Assembly: GCA_013306675.1 (NCBI GenBank)
Contig: JABLUY010000006.1
Span: 1-64,000 of the forward strand
Length of the DNA: 64,000 nucleotides
From: Thraustochytrium sp. TN22
Taxonomy: Eukaryota > Sar > Bigyra > Thraustochytrida > Thraustochytriidae
Direction of reading: 5' to 3'
Below are positions 11,001 to 21,355 of this stretch, one piece after another (positions within the stretch are counted from its first letter, which is position 1; each line of letters begins with the position of its first letter). A program made the translations under genes and the position numbers. The notes below the pieces were generated by a model, which saw only the letters and a list, made by a program, of their open reading frames with translations, was not told the origin of the DNA and ran no database searches.

Positions 11001-12557
11001 GCGAGCCTTTGTGCCAGAATCCTCGTTGTCATCGCTTTCGTCAGCGGCCGCCTTTTCGCGAGCCAGACTGATACCGGCGTCGTCATGGGCGCTGGCGTGG
11101 CCATCGGAGCTCGCAGCCTCGCTGCGCTCGTCCCGGTGGTCTTGCGCGTCCGAAGCGGCAGTCTCTTCGTCGACATCGCTTTCGTCAGAGGCCGCTTTCT
11201 CGCGAGCCAGGTTCGTGCCGCCCTCGATGGCTTGAGCGGCGTCGTCACGGGTGCTGCCATGGTCATTGGAGCTCGCAAGAGCGGCGTCGTCACGGGCGCT
11301 GGCGTGACCATCGGAGCTCGCAGCCTCGCTGCCCTCGTCCCGGTGGTCTTGCGCGTCCGAAGCGCCAGTCTCTTCGTCGATATCGCTTTCGTCAGAGGTC
11401 GCCTTCTCGCGAGCCAGGTTCGTGCCGCCCTCGATGGCATGAGCGGCGTCGTCATGGGCGCTGCCATGGTCATTGGAGCTCGCAACCTCGCTGACCTCGT
11501 CCCGGTGATCTTCGGAGTCCGAGGCGCCAGTCTCTGAGGCGCCAGTCTCCGAGGCGCCATTCTCCGAGGCACCAGTCTCCGAGGCGCCATTCTCCGAGGC
11601 ACCAGTCTCCTCATCGTTGTCATCTTCGTCAGCGGACGCCTTTTCGCGGACCAGGCTCATGTTGTTGCCAACACTGTTGTTCGTGGCGTTTCCAGGAACT
11701 TTTGCCCCACGTGTGCCATCCTTGTTTTCATCCTCCTCATTCTCGTCCTTGCTTTTGTCCGCGGCGTGGCCGTCCTCGTGGACTGACCCGGTTGCGTCTT
11801 GGTCGTCTTTTTGACTGGCCTCGCTCGCGCGGTCCTCGCTGTGGGCGACCTCATCCTCGTCCTTGGCTTGGTCGGCATCGGTTGGCGAGACGTCGCTCAC
11901 GAGCACCGTGTGCTCGTGCTCGATGATGGTGGTCGTCACCTTCTCGATGGTTGTGACGATGGGCGGAGTTTGGGGCGGGGAGCGCAGTGCTTCTGGGCCT
12001 GGGGTTTGCGGCTCGGCCGAGCGCGGCGTGCGCGGCTCGCGCGGCGTGCGGGGCGTGCCAAGCTCACCCTCGTCGCTGAAAATCTGCGCACGGACGTCCT
12101 CGTTCCGCTTACGCGCGAGGGCAGGGTTCTCCCAGGCGCTTTCGCCAGTGCGCTCATTGAAGAAGTAGGTGCGGTTGCGCTTGTCGTCCCAGTGCTCCGT
12201 CCACTCGTTCTTGGCGGCAGCGTCCGCCCCGGTCGCCCCGGTCTCCGCAGTCTGCCCGCTCGACTGCGCGGCGGACGCATGGTCGTCTTCCTGGGTCTCC
12301 TTTTGCTTGGGCTGCTCCGGCTGGGGCGTCAAGCCCGCGGGCTCGGTCCACTGTCGCTGTCCCGTGGTGCGGTTGAAGTAGTAGAGCCTGCCATGCTTCT
12401 CGCTGTAGGCCGCGTACCAGCCGTTGCCTGCGCGCGTGGGGTCCCGCGTGTCCGTCAGTCTCCTCGCCTGCCCTGCCCGCGCCTCCCAGCCGCCTGGCCG
12501 CCCGCCGGTCGCCTCGCAAGGCCTCACGCGCGCAGGCGCGCGCGTGCGCCAGCTCAT
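8073..12557 (-). CDS. Giant acidic protein with two N-terminal WW domains
   Basis: Uninterrupted 1494-residue frame starting MSWRTRAPARV. Two WW domains lie near residues 46-75 (GWYAAYSEKHGRLYYFN, then QRQWTEP) and 117-146 (WTEHWDDKRNRTYFFN, then ESAWENP). Both keep the paired tryptophans and the terminal proline that bind proline-rich ligands. Most of the remainder is disordered and rich in Asp, Glu and Ser. It is built of internal repeats, including ETGASENGAS-type units and a roughly 45-residue unit containing AREKA and SDESD. A proline/glutamine stretch follows, which could bind WW domains in cis. Near residue 1195 is a short basic helix (SSILNRINRLQEQQRTAQER). Many SD/SE sites suggest CK2-type phosphorylation. 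A scaffold role is inferred; no enzyme domain is seen. Confidence 0.85.
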   Translation of the reverse strand: MSWRTRAPARVRPCEATGGRPGGWEARAGQARRLTDTRDPTRAGNGWYAAYSEKHGRLYYFNRTTGQRQWTEPAGLTPQPEQPKQKETQEDDHASAAQSSGQTAETGATGADAAAKNEWTEHWDDKRNRTYFFNERTGESAWENPALARKRNEDVRAQIFSDEGELGTPRTPREPRTPRSAEPQTPGPEALRSPPQTPPIVTTIEKVTTTIIEHEHTVLVSDVSPTDADQAKDEDEVAHSEDRASEASQKDDQDATGSVHEDGHAADKSKDENEEDENKDGTRGAKVPGNATNNSVGNNMSLVREKASADEDDNDEETGASENGASETGASENGASETGASETGASDSEDHRDEVSEVASSNDHGSAHDDAAHAIEGGTNLAREKATSDESDIDEETGASDAQDHRDEGSEAASSDGHASARDDAALASSNDHGSTRDDAAQAIEGGTNLAREKAASDESDVDEETAASDAQDHRDERSEAASSDGHASAHDDAGISLAREKAAADESDDNEDSGTKAREKTSAYETVRGEEEEETGGSSSEGDQDEVSEVASSDDHGYGARHGGALGEIEIENDRPLHVDARESSDSDSESEKEEGQEKMQAPREVDSDSSSEESEEDLPRQVVELSPDDTHQIGASIVESGDESDKGVARDQFADASDAHLSVENEQESDAERDTASSEHGVNLEEDSNSSHDEDEISLGAREADPGPSQDEGASSVGENDVSPNAANLTTDHEQNAAEASTELLAHAADSEREEEQEEDSHASSDDEQEASQQNAAASAQERLGKRVEEQGNDSYASSEEEHSATASAQEGSASLHSDGGMGNTGAKLGTSDSAEEQEEDSTPSSDEEPEASQQNAAASSQERLGKRAEVQENDSYASSDEEHSAAADSRKGLASAQDRPASLHRDMGTTGAKLGTEEPDLDGEDESSHAASDDEEGQESVSSARPDDDALRDAVSRAFSSRANSRSFGAASDDSGYYAVDSEADVDGAKETDGGFGGADDDNEDDEDEDEDEGAAQAGPILGSPTAKFDEETATHRSHRSTMGSLVGMYEDEAEEGAQVTSEEEQPGPRGDLLPRPATSDTSPPKSTTQGKSPQLASTGEPNSATSSPQNSSSAAPVPPQQKPKPQQSQQAPPPQQQDQQPPPPSHAAPAHARERSSSPARPAERPPFLRSASAPLAGAGANAGFDAAPRKLGSSILNRINRLQEQQRTAQERSRVRRKSLVLLEGAKLPAESTDDEAPARDVEVIVVRRREVKETTTTVVVPDSTGAPSASAGAPPDTADALRDAVDVLQEASDATPATEAAREELEESHEDARLRAPSLSVSQTVNRFSSSVDSQQQTPADADDASSHSSGGWEEDEEGSAPDQDPQLKRTSDEEATAREPGPSEARPRVVTRSSESSAPRLRPSFRLDADGNVLVKLRADDEAWLRLDGDECRALADEQDAAFDEDVTNHLQFRDPERPWIRDLEDQDSYLDLVEDLLSQQEAKHAC

Positions 12558-15483
12558 CCATCTCCATTCATCCAGCCGTCATCCTCCCTCCCTCCGTCCA
12601 CGCCACGCGGCATGCGCAGGGCGTGGCAGCGGCCGTACGTACCCAGGCGCTGCGCCTTCTTGGGCGTCGGCCTCGCGCCGCTCATGCTCGCTCGCGCGCG
12701 CGCGCGTGGCACGCGGCCAAGCAAGGACTTGTGCAGCGCCGAGGCGCACAAGCTCCGCGCAGCCGCGCCGCTGGAGACCCCGCCGGCCAGGCAAAAGAAC
12801 GCCTCCGCGCGAACGCCGGAACGTTCCACCGTTCTCGTGCCTGCTCTAGCCTGAAGAACGGCGAGTTCTGCTGTGCAATCCAGCCCTCGGCACGACCGAC
12901 GGCGGTGGCAGGGGGGCGCCGCTTCGCGGCGCTTCGAATCAAATTGATTCCGCGCCGATTCCACAGGAATTCTTGCGCCTCATACGGCATGTGGGGGCTG
13001 TGGAGGGAGAGCGTTTTACTGTGGAGTCTTGGCACAGCTGCGGGCATAAGGCTATGGTATGTGGGGGAGGGCTGCTTTTCTGCGGGAGGGCGGCCCCGGT
13101 GGCGTGGATTCGGCGCCCACAGCGGGAGGCGGGGTGGTGGAGGGCTGCGCGGCAGGAGAGAAGGCCAAGGCGTGAGCGAAACGCGCCGAGCGCCGAGGTC
13201 GGCGGGCGCGTTGGTTGGCCGCCGCGGCGCTCTCACGCTGGCCGTGGGCGCGCGCCGTCTTGCGGACGCAGGACGGGGCCGACCGCCGGCCGGGCCGAGC
13301 CAACTTGCACCGAGGCGCTTGGTTCCGAGCGCCACCAGGCCTGGCTGTCCGGCCAGCTACTGGCGCCGCCGGGCCGAGACTTCTCCGCCCGCTTGTAAAG
13401 TAGCCGAGTACCCATGCTCCACGCCGATGCTCCCCCGCCGCGGAGAGAGCGCGGCGCCAGAGCAAGTCAGCCGATCTAGCTAGCAAGCTAGAGCGAGCAG
13501 GGGGGGGAGGTGAACGAGGCCGCTGAGTCGCTGATGCTCTAGAGCTAGAGAAGGCGCTGGAAGCAAGACGTGAGCGAGGCGAGCGCGAGCGCGAGCGCGA
13601 GCTGAGGCGAGGCGAGCGCGAGGCTCTTCTTATTCTTTAGATCGGCGGCGAACAAGGATGTTCCACGTGCACCGTCAGTAGCCCAGGCCGCGAAGCCGGC
13701 GAAGCCGGCGAAGCCTTGCTAGGTGCAGAGAGGAGGGCGGAACTGTCGTCGTGGATTCGACGGTCCACGAGGCGGCGCGGCCGTCCAGCTGGACCAGGCC
13801 AAATTCGTCGCCCGGCGGCGGTGGCGTGTGGCGACACGGCATGCTCGCTCCGCTTTGGCCACCGTGACAGTAGTGTCTCCCCGGGGCTGGCGAGCTTGTG
13901 ATTGCACGGAGCCAACCTGCGGCCACGACGGGTTGCCGACGCCACCGCCGCCACCACGCCACACCGACGCGACGACGTGGGGGAGGCGAGAGGCCAGACA
14001 GGACGACGAGACAGGACGATGCGAACTCGTCGCGGCCGGCCAGCCACGCCAAACCGACCCGTCGAGTCGCGAGTCGAGGCGGGTTGGGTCGAGACGATTC
14101 GAGTCGCGAGGCAGACAAGAGGGGGCGAGGCCAGTCTAGGGAGGCTAGCCAAAAGCCGTGCCAGCCAAGACGATGACCTGACCCTAGCACTGGCAGACAG
14201 AGTCTGACAGCCTAGACCTAGACTAGATCAGCCCTGTTCGCTCCCTGGGCGGCTGGCCGCCCGCTGGGCCGCCCGCTGGTTGGCACGCCTGCTGGACCGC
14301 CTTCGAGTTTGCGCAGCCCGCTGGCTCGCCGCATGAACCGGACGCGCGCCGTTCTCGTCTCTTCCTCGGCCGCGATCGATCGATCCCGTGCCAGTGCTCA
14401 GAAAAGAAGAAAGCGAGAGCGAGCTCCTCGGAGCGGCGACCAACGAACAGGCCGGCGGCGGCACACGCTGGCCTGCAGTGGCCAACATGACGGCGGCGCG
14501 CGGCGGTCGCTCGGGCACCCCACCCAACTCGCACCTGCCAGCCTGCCTTTGGCGGGGCCAGTGCGTGCATTTTGGTCACGCAACTTCTGTGGGGTCACCG
14601 CGCTTCTGCAGGCTGGCTGGCAGCGGCGCACGCCATGCTCAGCGCTCGTCAATCTGCGACGCGTCGGCGCTGCAGCTGCCTGCGACGCGCGCCTGCCTGC
14701 CTGCGCGCCTGGCGGCCTGCGAGGCCGCCTGCGAGCGCGGGACGCGCAGGCGCAGGCGCAGGCCGGCCGCCGGCCGGCCGGCGCGAGCCTCGCGTCGCCG
14801 CGTCGGGCCGCGGCCACAGCCTGCTGAGGCGGCGCGCGCCCCCACCAGCGAGCTAGCCAGCTAGCGCCAGCTAGGGGACGCGGCCGTGCACGCTCGCTCC
14901 CCACGGCCACTGCCCGCTGGCGGCCGGCCGCCTGTCGGGCGACTCGGGCCTCGCGGTCGCGGTCGCGGCCGCGCGGCGGCCAGCGTGCAGTGGGCGCGAG
15001 CTCGGGCGCGGCGCGCGCGCGCGCGTCTGGACGACTGGCAGGCGGGCTGACGACTGGCCGGGGCCGGTGCGGTCTCGCGCGGCGGCTCGGCAGCGCGGCA
15101 GCGGATGGTGGCTGGTGAGCCAGGTGAGGCCACCGACCGCGGGCGAGCGGGCTGCGGATTCCTGTTCTCCGCGGGGGTGATCAGGGAAGGAGGCCTTCGA
15201 TTTTTGGAGCTCCGCGGACCGCGGCGCGGCGCCCATCCGCCGGCCTGGCTGACGCTGGCCATCTTGGAGCGAGCGGCCGAGGTCGAGTCCGGAGGCCGGT
15301 GACCGGGGCGCCGCGGGCGCGGAGGAGCGGGGCGAGTCGGGCGACGCGGGGCCGGCGAGCGCAGCACGGCGCACGGGTTGCGCCGCGCCGCGCCGAGCTC
15401 CAACGCAGCGTCCGGCGTCGCGTCCGCCTCCAGTGGCAGCCAGCGATTACCGCGCGCGATCGCGCCCGTCGAGATGAGTTCGT

Positions 15484-15522
15484 CTCGCCTCGCCTCGCCT
15501 CGCCTCGCCTCGCCTCGCCTCG
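15484..15522. repeat. CTCGC pentanucleotide array
   Basis: About eight perfect copies of CTCGC. It is the reverse complement of the GAGGC-type arrays at 16076 and 16296, so the arrays could pair as a large stem. Confidence 0.9.
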
Positions 15523-16075
15523 GTCTCGTCTCGTTTCGTCTCGTCCACTGTGAAGACTGCGAGACTCGGGCTGACCTCCTGGTGCTGGCTGCAGTGTGGC
15601 AGCGTACGTAGCTCAGGTGGGTGCGCCGCCGCCATCACAACAGACGCCGATCGTCGGCTGCCCGCGGCGCTCGCTCGCCTCGCTACAAAGCAGGCTCGGG
15701 GGCGTCCGGCCCTGGGAGCGCGGCAGCAGCTGGCAGCTGCGGTCTGTGGAAACAGTGGATCTCTGTGCTCGTCCTCCCGCGCTGCGCCCTGCGAGAGCCT
15801 GGCTGGCTGCGCTCCTCGCCGCCCGCTGTCCCCAGCGGGCCGCGCTGCGCACGAGCGAGGCGAGTCGAGGAAGGCGGCGCGGCGGCTGCCTGCCAGGAGC
15901 TCAAACCCGCAAAGTCCGTCCGCCGGAGCAGCAGGCTGCTCCGCGAGCGCGAGCGAGCGAACCCGCAAAGTCTTCGACATTCGACGCGTGCGCCGGCCCC
16001 CAAGGATTCCTGGCGAGCCTGCCGCGGAGCGAGCTGCCCTGGCCTCCCTGCGCTCTGCCCTAGCCGCCCTGTCCA

Positions 16076-16134
16076 AGCGAGGCGAGGCGAGGCGAGGCGA
16101 GGCGAGGCGAGGCGAGGCGAGGCGAGGCGAGGCG
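16076..16134. repeat. GAGGC pentanucleotide array
   Basis: About eleven perfect copies of GAGGC, inverted relative to the array at 15484 and direct relative to the one at 16296. Confidence 0.9.
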
Positions 16135-16295
16135 CGGCGCCTGCGCGGCCCGACTCGCCCTCGACGCGACCCGGCACAGCACGGGGCTGCAGTGCGGCGG
16201 CAGCCATCGTGCTGCGCTGCGCGGACTTCCCTCCCTGCCTCCTCGTCGCGTCGCGGCGGAGCAGCCTTTTCGGGATCCGCAGAGGCTCACTCGCG

Positions 16296-16340
16296 CGAGG
16301 CGAGGCGAGGCGAGGCGAGGCGAGGCGAGGCGAGGCGAGG
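16296..16340. repeat. GAGGC pentanucleotide array, second block
   Basis: About nine copies of the same unit and orientation as at 16076. Shorter degenerate GAGGC/GCGGC runs recur near 16950-17010. Confidence 0.9.
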
Positions 16341-18050
16341 TCAAGGCGGCCGTGCGGCGGGCGGCCGCGAGCTGGCCAGGGCAGGAGCTGCTGGCGCTCG
16401 CTCCAGGTTGGTCGGCCGCGCCTCTCGCCCAGCTCGCCGGCGGGCGCGGGAGGAAGCGCGGCGGCGGCAGCTGCGAGGCGCGGCGCGGCGCGGCGGAGAG
16501 GGCGGCGGCAGACCGAAACTCGCTGGCCAGCGGCGTCGCTGATTACGCCGCGACCATCCTCGTCGCAGTGGCAGCGAAGAGGCGGGCGTGACCGCGTTGG
16601 CGCGGGCGTGAGCGCCGAAGCTGAGGCGGCGCGCAGCACGGCGGCAGCAGCGCAGCGCACATTTGAATTGAAAATCCAGGCGCGCCGCTCGCGCGGATTC
16701 GTCGCTTCACCCACTGCCAGTCGGCGCCAAGCGAGCGAGCGGCGGCGCGTCGCACGAGCGGGCGGGCGGGCGGGCGGCAGGCCGGCGCGCGTAGCAGTCT
16801 GGCTGACCCGCGCGCGGGCGCCGGTGGCGGGCGCAGCGGAGCCCAAGCACTGCAAGCAGCAATTTGAAAAAGGCCACGCACGGCGCTGACAGCGTTCAGG
16901 CGTAGAGTGCCGCTGCCTGCGAGCGACCTGCGAGCTCGAGAAAGCGCGAGGCGCGGCGAGGCGCGGCGCGGCGCGGCGAGCCGAGGCGAGGCGAGGCGCG
17001 GCGAGGCAGCAGAGCCAGATCTATCTGCGCGCAGGGCTGCGCGTGGAGGTGCGACGCGGCGGTGGCGGCGAGCGCCGGCGACTGGGCGGCGAGCGCCGGC
17101 GACTGGAGCGCGGCGAAGCGAGGCTCGCACAGGAAGCCGTGACGCTCGGGGCTTCCACGCGACAAGAGCGCCAGCGAGCCCGGCACCTTGCGGCGTGGCA
17201 AAAGCGCGGCGCCCAAGCTGCTGCGGCGCGGAGAGCTAGCTAGCGAGCTCGTTGGTTGGCGAGCTAGCTAGGTAGGCTTGGCAACGGTGGCCGGCCCCAG
17301 CAGAGCGAGAGCTTGCGCGGCGGCGGCGTGCCAACCGGCCTCGTAGACGCGGTCGCGCAGCGCAGCAGCGCAGCGCAGCGCAGCGCGGCGGCACAGCACC
17401 TGCCAGGCGGCACCCAGCCGCCGAGGCCGGCGCGGCCGCGACCCTCCAGCCCCCAGCACAAGTGGCGGCAGCCGGGCCGCGCAAACCTCGGCGGCAGCAG
17501 ACCAGGTTCGAGCGAGGGGCGGCTTGCCCAGCTTGCGCTCGGGCAGCAAGCAGCAGCTGAGCAGCGCACGGGCCTCCATCCTGGCACGCGCTCCGCAAAC
17601 GCGAGACTGGAGCCGCGGCCGCGCAAGGTCGCGCGCGGCACCGCCAACAGCCAGGCTGCGCAGCCTGCCTGCAGGCTGCAGCCCGCGCGCGCGCACGAGC
17701 TCTCGCTAGCTAGCTAGCTAGCGCGCGAGCGAGTGCCCGCCCAGCGCGCCGCGCGTCTGGACCTGCCGCGCTTCGAGTTGCCCGTCGCGCTTTTCGCGTG
17801 TTCAGCCGGCGGCAAACCCGCGTGGCGCGGCGCGGGTCGGCGGCCTGGGCGCTTCGACCCAGCGAACTCTAGCTAGCCTCATCTTCGTGCACCACTCCGC
17901 GCACCCCGTCGGGCCGCGGCAAGCAGCGGCGCGGAGCGAGCGGCAAGCAGCGGCGCGGGGACAGGCGGTAGCTCAAGCTCAGGCTCGGCACGGCACGAGC
18001 CACTGCAGGGGACGGCGCCGAGTTCTTGGCGGTGACGATCGGCATCGGCC

Positions 18051-18098
18051 GACGAGCGAGACGAGACGAGTCGAGACGAGTCGAGACGAGACGAGACA
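18051..18098. repeat. GACGA/GTCGA-type short tandem repeat
   Basis: Imperfect run of GACGA-related units about 430 bp upstream of the first paralogue gene. Confidence 0.8.
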
Positions 18099-18529
18099 GA
18101 GCGCAGTGAGTGCGCGAGACTCAGCCGGCTGACTCTAGGAAGGCGCTAGAAGGCGCGACGCCTGAGGGACCCGGCGCGGCAGTCTCGAGATCGAGGGACG
18201 GCCGGACTAGTCTAGTGCCTGCGGGTGCTCGGCGGCCGCCCGTGCCGAGTTGGACGGCTGGCGGCGGCGCGGCCAGGAAGAAGAGGAGGGCGAGGGCCGC
18301 AGCGAGGTGGCAGCGCACGGCGCTCGCCCCCGTCTGTCTCGCGACACAGGCTCCGGACGCTGGCCTGGACACTGGACGGGCAGCAGCGCGCGGGGCGAGG
18401 CGAGGCTGGAGCGGGACGAGCGGGCGAACTCGCCTGAAAACCGCGAGCGAGCGAGATTAGGCCCCGCCTGCACCTGCGGCGACAGCGTAGGGGCACCCGG
18501 GTCAGGTGCGACGGACGTAGGGAGGAAGG

Positions 18530-20830
18530 ATGGCGGCGATGGCGGCGGCCGCCGCGACAGGCAGCGGCGCGCCGCTGCAAAAGCAGCCGCGCGGGTGGGG
18601 CGCAGGTGAGGCGGGCGCCACGCAGCGGCTGCGTGCGCCGCGGCGGCAACGCACGCCAACGCGGCGGCTGCAGGAGCATCTGGAGCAGGAAGCAGCGGCG
18701 GCTGCCAGTGCCGGGGTGGAACCGAGGAACACGTCTGGGAGCGCCACCTCTGGCCAAGAGCGGGCGCGCGCCCGCGCCCGAAGTGGGAACTCGACGACCG
18801 CGGTGGTTGGGGGGAGGAGCCTGGAGGGTGCCAGCCAGTGCCAAGTGCATGGCGACGCGACCTGCAGCTGTCGGGGGCGCAGGCAACAGACGAAGCTGGT
18901 ACACGAAGGCGCACCGGCGGTGAAGCAGGAGCAGGGAGCAAAGCCCAATCTGCGCCTTGAGCAGCGGCGGCCGCAGCATCTCCAGCTGGCTCAGCTGGGG
19001 CAGCCGCAGCCGCAGCCGCAGTCGCAGCAGCAGCTGCAGCAGCAGCAGCAGCTGGAGGACGCTGTTGTGGCGCTCGAGGAGTCGGGCGACGCGATGTTGT
19101 TGGCGGGCCTGGACGGGCTCGACGCCCTGGAACCGCTGGACGAGTCTCACCACCTTGGCCAGCAGCTCCCTCAAATGCTGCCGGGCACGAACACGGGCGA
19201 CGCTGGTGTCGGCGCGGGCGCCAGCGCGGGTGCGACGTCGCACTGGGACAACTGGCCTCTCGAGGCGCTCTCCGCCGACCAGCACTACCTCGAGTGGAGC
19301 ATGGGCTGCGACGGCACCGAAGTGCGCCACGAGGACCTCCTCCTCGTGCATGAGGCCATGGAGGACGGTTTCACCGGTAGCAGCAACAGCAGCAACAGTG
19401 ATGCCTGGGGCTCCCATCATGAGGCGCAGGACGAGGCGGCCATCTGGGGCGGCATGCTGGCAGCCACCGAAGACCGCGCCGCTCAGGATGCCTCGCAGAA
19501 CTTCGCCATCAACCACACGTACCCGCCGCACGCGTACATGCACCAGCACCACCAGCAGTACATGCTGCACCAGCACCAGCACCAGCTCCAGCACCACCAG
19601 CATCTTGTGATACAGCAGCACCACCAGCACCAGCACCAGCACCAGCACCAGCAGTTCATGCACCACCAGCAGCACCAGCACTTGGCGTATGCGCAAGGCG
19701 AGGTGGTCCCACATGCGGCGCACGCGCACCTGCACCCGCTCGCGATCAAGCAAGAGCTACACACGTCGCGGCAGACCCCGGTGCAGCAGCTGCTGGGCCA
19801 GGCGGACCTGGGTGAGGCGGTGGCGACGCCGAAGCGGCCGCCGGCCCAGTCGCTGAATGACGGTGGCAGCGCCGTGGCGCCGCTGCCGGACCAGAGCAAG
19901 CGCTCGCAGCCCAAGGAGAAGCGCGGCGTCAAGCGCGTGCGGCGCAAGCTGGGCGGCGCCGGCGCAGGCGCAGCGCCGGCCGGCGCGATGCGCAGCCACT
20001 GGGTGCTGGAGGATGTGCTCAAGATGCTGACGCAGGCGCGCGCCGCTACTTGCGAGTCGGCGGCGGCGGCCCTCCCGGCGGTGCTCGCGCAGGGGCTCGA
20101 CCTGAATCCGCGCGAGTTTCACGACCTGGTCAACGCGCTGGGCGCCTACGTGGACAATCTGCCGCGCGGCGCCCGCGAACGCGTGGCACTGCGCCTGGCC
20201 ACCACCTTCTCGCCCATCTACAAGCCACTCACACGCCCGCTGCTTAGCGTCGAACAGGACCGCACGTACATCATGTCATCCGAGGTCCCGCTCAAGGATC
20301 GCCGGCGCTTTGACGTCTTCTCGGACCTGCGCTTCGGCTCCGAGGTCGCCTACTGGTGCGACCAGGGCAATGCGCACTCCGTGCTCGACGTGTCCAAGAG
20401 TGTGCAGGTGGTGGGCTCGGACGGCCGCCATGTCAACCCGCGCACCATCCAGGTCGCGCACGCGCTCGCCAGCCGTGTCTCGCGACTGCTCGACACCGAG
20501 GTCTGCGTCATGAAGTGCTTTTACTACGCGCTCAGCACGCGCGGCGCCTCCAAGAAGAGCCGCAAGAGCGACGCCAACGGTGTTCCGCGCCCCGTGCAGG
20601 CCGCCTCGCGCTCGCTCGGTCTTCACAAGCACATTTACATGCTCTGCGAGCAGTCCATCGAGGACCGCCACAACGCACTGCCCGGATCTCCCATCTGGCT
20701 TGTACGCTACTTTGTCAAGGGCCAGCTTGACCCCGCTCTCGCACCTCTCGTGCAGCTCACCGCGCCAGACTCTCCCGCGCGCATCAAGCGCTCCACCTCT
20801 TCTGACCTTACCCTCCCGCTTCTCGACTAA
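18530..20830 (+). CDS. Paralogue 1 of an undescribed family: Gln/His-rich protein with conserved C-terminal domain
   Basis: 766 residues from the ATG at 18530. The N-terminal half is disordered, with Gln- and His/Gln-rich tracts (about 160-180 and 335-385) and acidic patches. A basic cluster near 460 (KEKRGVKRVRRK) looks like a nuclear localisation signal. Residues about 524-750 form the domain shared with the genes at 21690-23105 and 26441-29065. Its hallmarks in order are LNPREF, MSSEVPLKDRRR, WCDQGNAH, HVNPRTIQVAHA, FYYALS, LGLHKHIYMLC and IWLVRYFVKG. I do not recognise this domain. The Q/H-rich activation-like region plus a basic cluster suggests a nuclear or transcriptional role (inference). 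It is convergent with paralogue 2. Confidence 0.88.
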   Translation: MAAMAAAAATGSGAPLQKQPRGWGAGEAGATQRLRAPRRQRTPTRRLQEHLEQEAAAAASAGVEPRNTSGSATSGQERARARARSGNSTTAVVGGRSLEGASQCQVHGDATCSCRGRRQQTKLVHEGAPAVKQEQGAKPNLRLEQRRPQHLQLAQLGQPQPQPQSQQQLQQQQQLEDAVVALEESGDAMLLAGLDGLDALEPLDESHHLGQQLPQMLPGTNTGDAGVGAGASAGATSHWDNWPLEALSADQHYLEWSMGCDGTEVRHEDLLLVHEAMEDGFTGSSNSSNSDAWGSHHEAQDEAAIWGGMLAATEDRAAQDASQNFAINHTYPPHAYMHQHHQQYMLHQHQHQLQHHQHLVIQQHHQHQHQHQHQQFMHHQQHQHLAYAQGEVVPHAAHAHLHPLAIKQELHTSRQTPVQQLLGQADLGEAVATPKRPPAQSLNDGGSAVAPLPDQSKRSQPKEKRGVKRVRRKLGGAGAGAAPAGAMRSHWVLEDVLKMLTQARAATCESAAAALPAVLAQGLDLNPREFHDLVNALGAYVDNLPRGARERVALRLATTFSPIYKPLTRPLLSVEQDRTYIMSSEVPLKDRRRFDVFSDLRFGSEVAYWCDQGNAHSVLDVSKSVQVVGSDGRHVNPRTIQVAHALASRVSRLLDTEVCVMKCFYYALSTRGASKKSRKSDANGVPRPVQAASRSLGLHKHIYMLCEQSIEDRHNALPGSPIWLVRYFVKGQLDPALAPLVQLTAPDSPARIKRSTSSDLTLPLLD

Positions 20831-20850
20831 TCTCGACTAATCTCGACTAA
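20821..20850. repeat. Three tandem copies of TCTCGACTAA over the stop codon
   Basis: A 10-bp unit repeated three times. The first copy encodes the final Leu-Asp and the TAA stop of paralogue 1, so the slippage repeated the terminator sequence. Confidence 0.9.
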
Positions 20851-21203
20851 TCGGCAGCTGGCTCCTGTGAGCGCCAGGGCAACCACACGCTGCTGCCGAC
20901 CTGCCTGACAATCTTCCCAACTCAATCGTAAAGTAATCATCCCATGTGACACAGCTGACCCCCTGCCTGATCTGCCTGCCTGCTTGTCTGACTCCGCGAA
21001 CGAAATTTGCCTTCCGTTACCATCAGAATGATTGTCGTGAAGTTGACTTCTTGTGTGCCGAACGTCTCATGTGAGTCGGACGACAATTCTTGCTGTCATG
21101 GCCTGCCATGTGAGTTGTTCGAGTTCTTCTCGCGTGTGTGCGCGACACGTCTCATGACACTGCTCGTCCGGGTCATATCACACGCGGAGGTCAGCGTCAA
21201 CCA

Positions 21204-21355
21204 ATCGCATCGCATCGCATCGCATCGCATCGCATCGCATCGCATCGCATCGCATCGCATCGCATCGCATCGCATCGCATCGCATCGCATCGCATCGCAT
21301 CGCATCGCATCGCATCGCATCGCATCGCATCGCATCGCATCGCATCGCATCGCAT
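21204..21355. repeat. CGCAT pentanucleotide satellite, about 30 copies
   Basis: About 150 bp of essentially perfect CGCAT repeats in the convergent 3' region between paralogues 1 and 2. Every frame across it stays open (Ser-His-Arg-Ile-Ala repeats on one strand, Met-Arg-Cys-Asp-Ala on the other), so the frames are not coding evidence. The rest of 20831-21689 shows no gene. Confidence 0.95.

Larger units (their letters stand above)
12558..18529. other. 6-kb gene-free, CpG-rich, repeat-rich tract
   Basis: I find no supportable gene. Many long frames are open on both strands, but they are Ala/Arg/Gly-rich, overlap each other and lack domains. The tract holds pentanucleotide arrays (15484-15522, 16076-16134, 16296-16340, 18051-18098), GCTAGCTA runs near 13480, 17235 and 17705, and abundant GCGC. 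It separates the divergent WW-protein and first-paralogue genes and probably contains their promoters. A small spliced gene could be missed here. Confidence 0.5.

Noticed and set aside
9368-11623. 751-residue minus-strand frame inside the WW gene
   Set aside because: Alternate frame of the acidic repeats, giving Arg/Thr/Ala-rich sequence; the WW-bearing frame explains the region.
13052-17717. Many Ala/Arg/Gly-rich frames of 60-420 residues
   Set aside because: They overlap on both strands, lack domains and are explained by GC-rich sequence with few stop codons.
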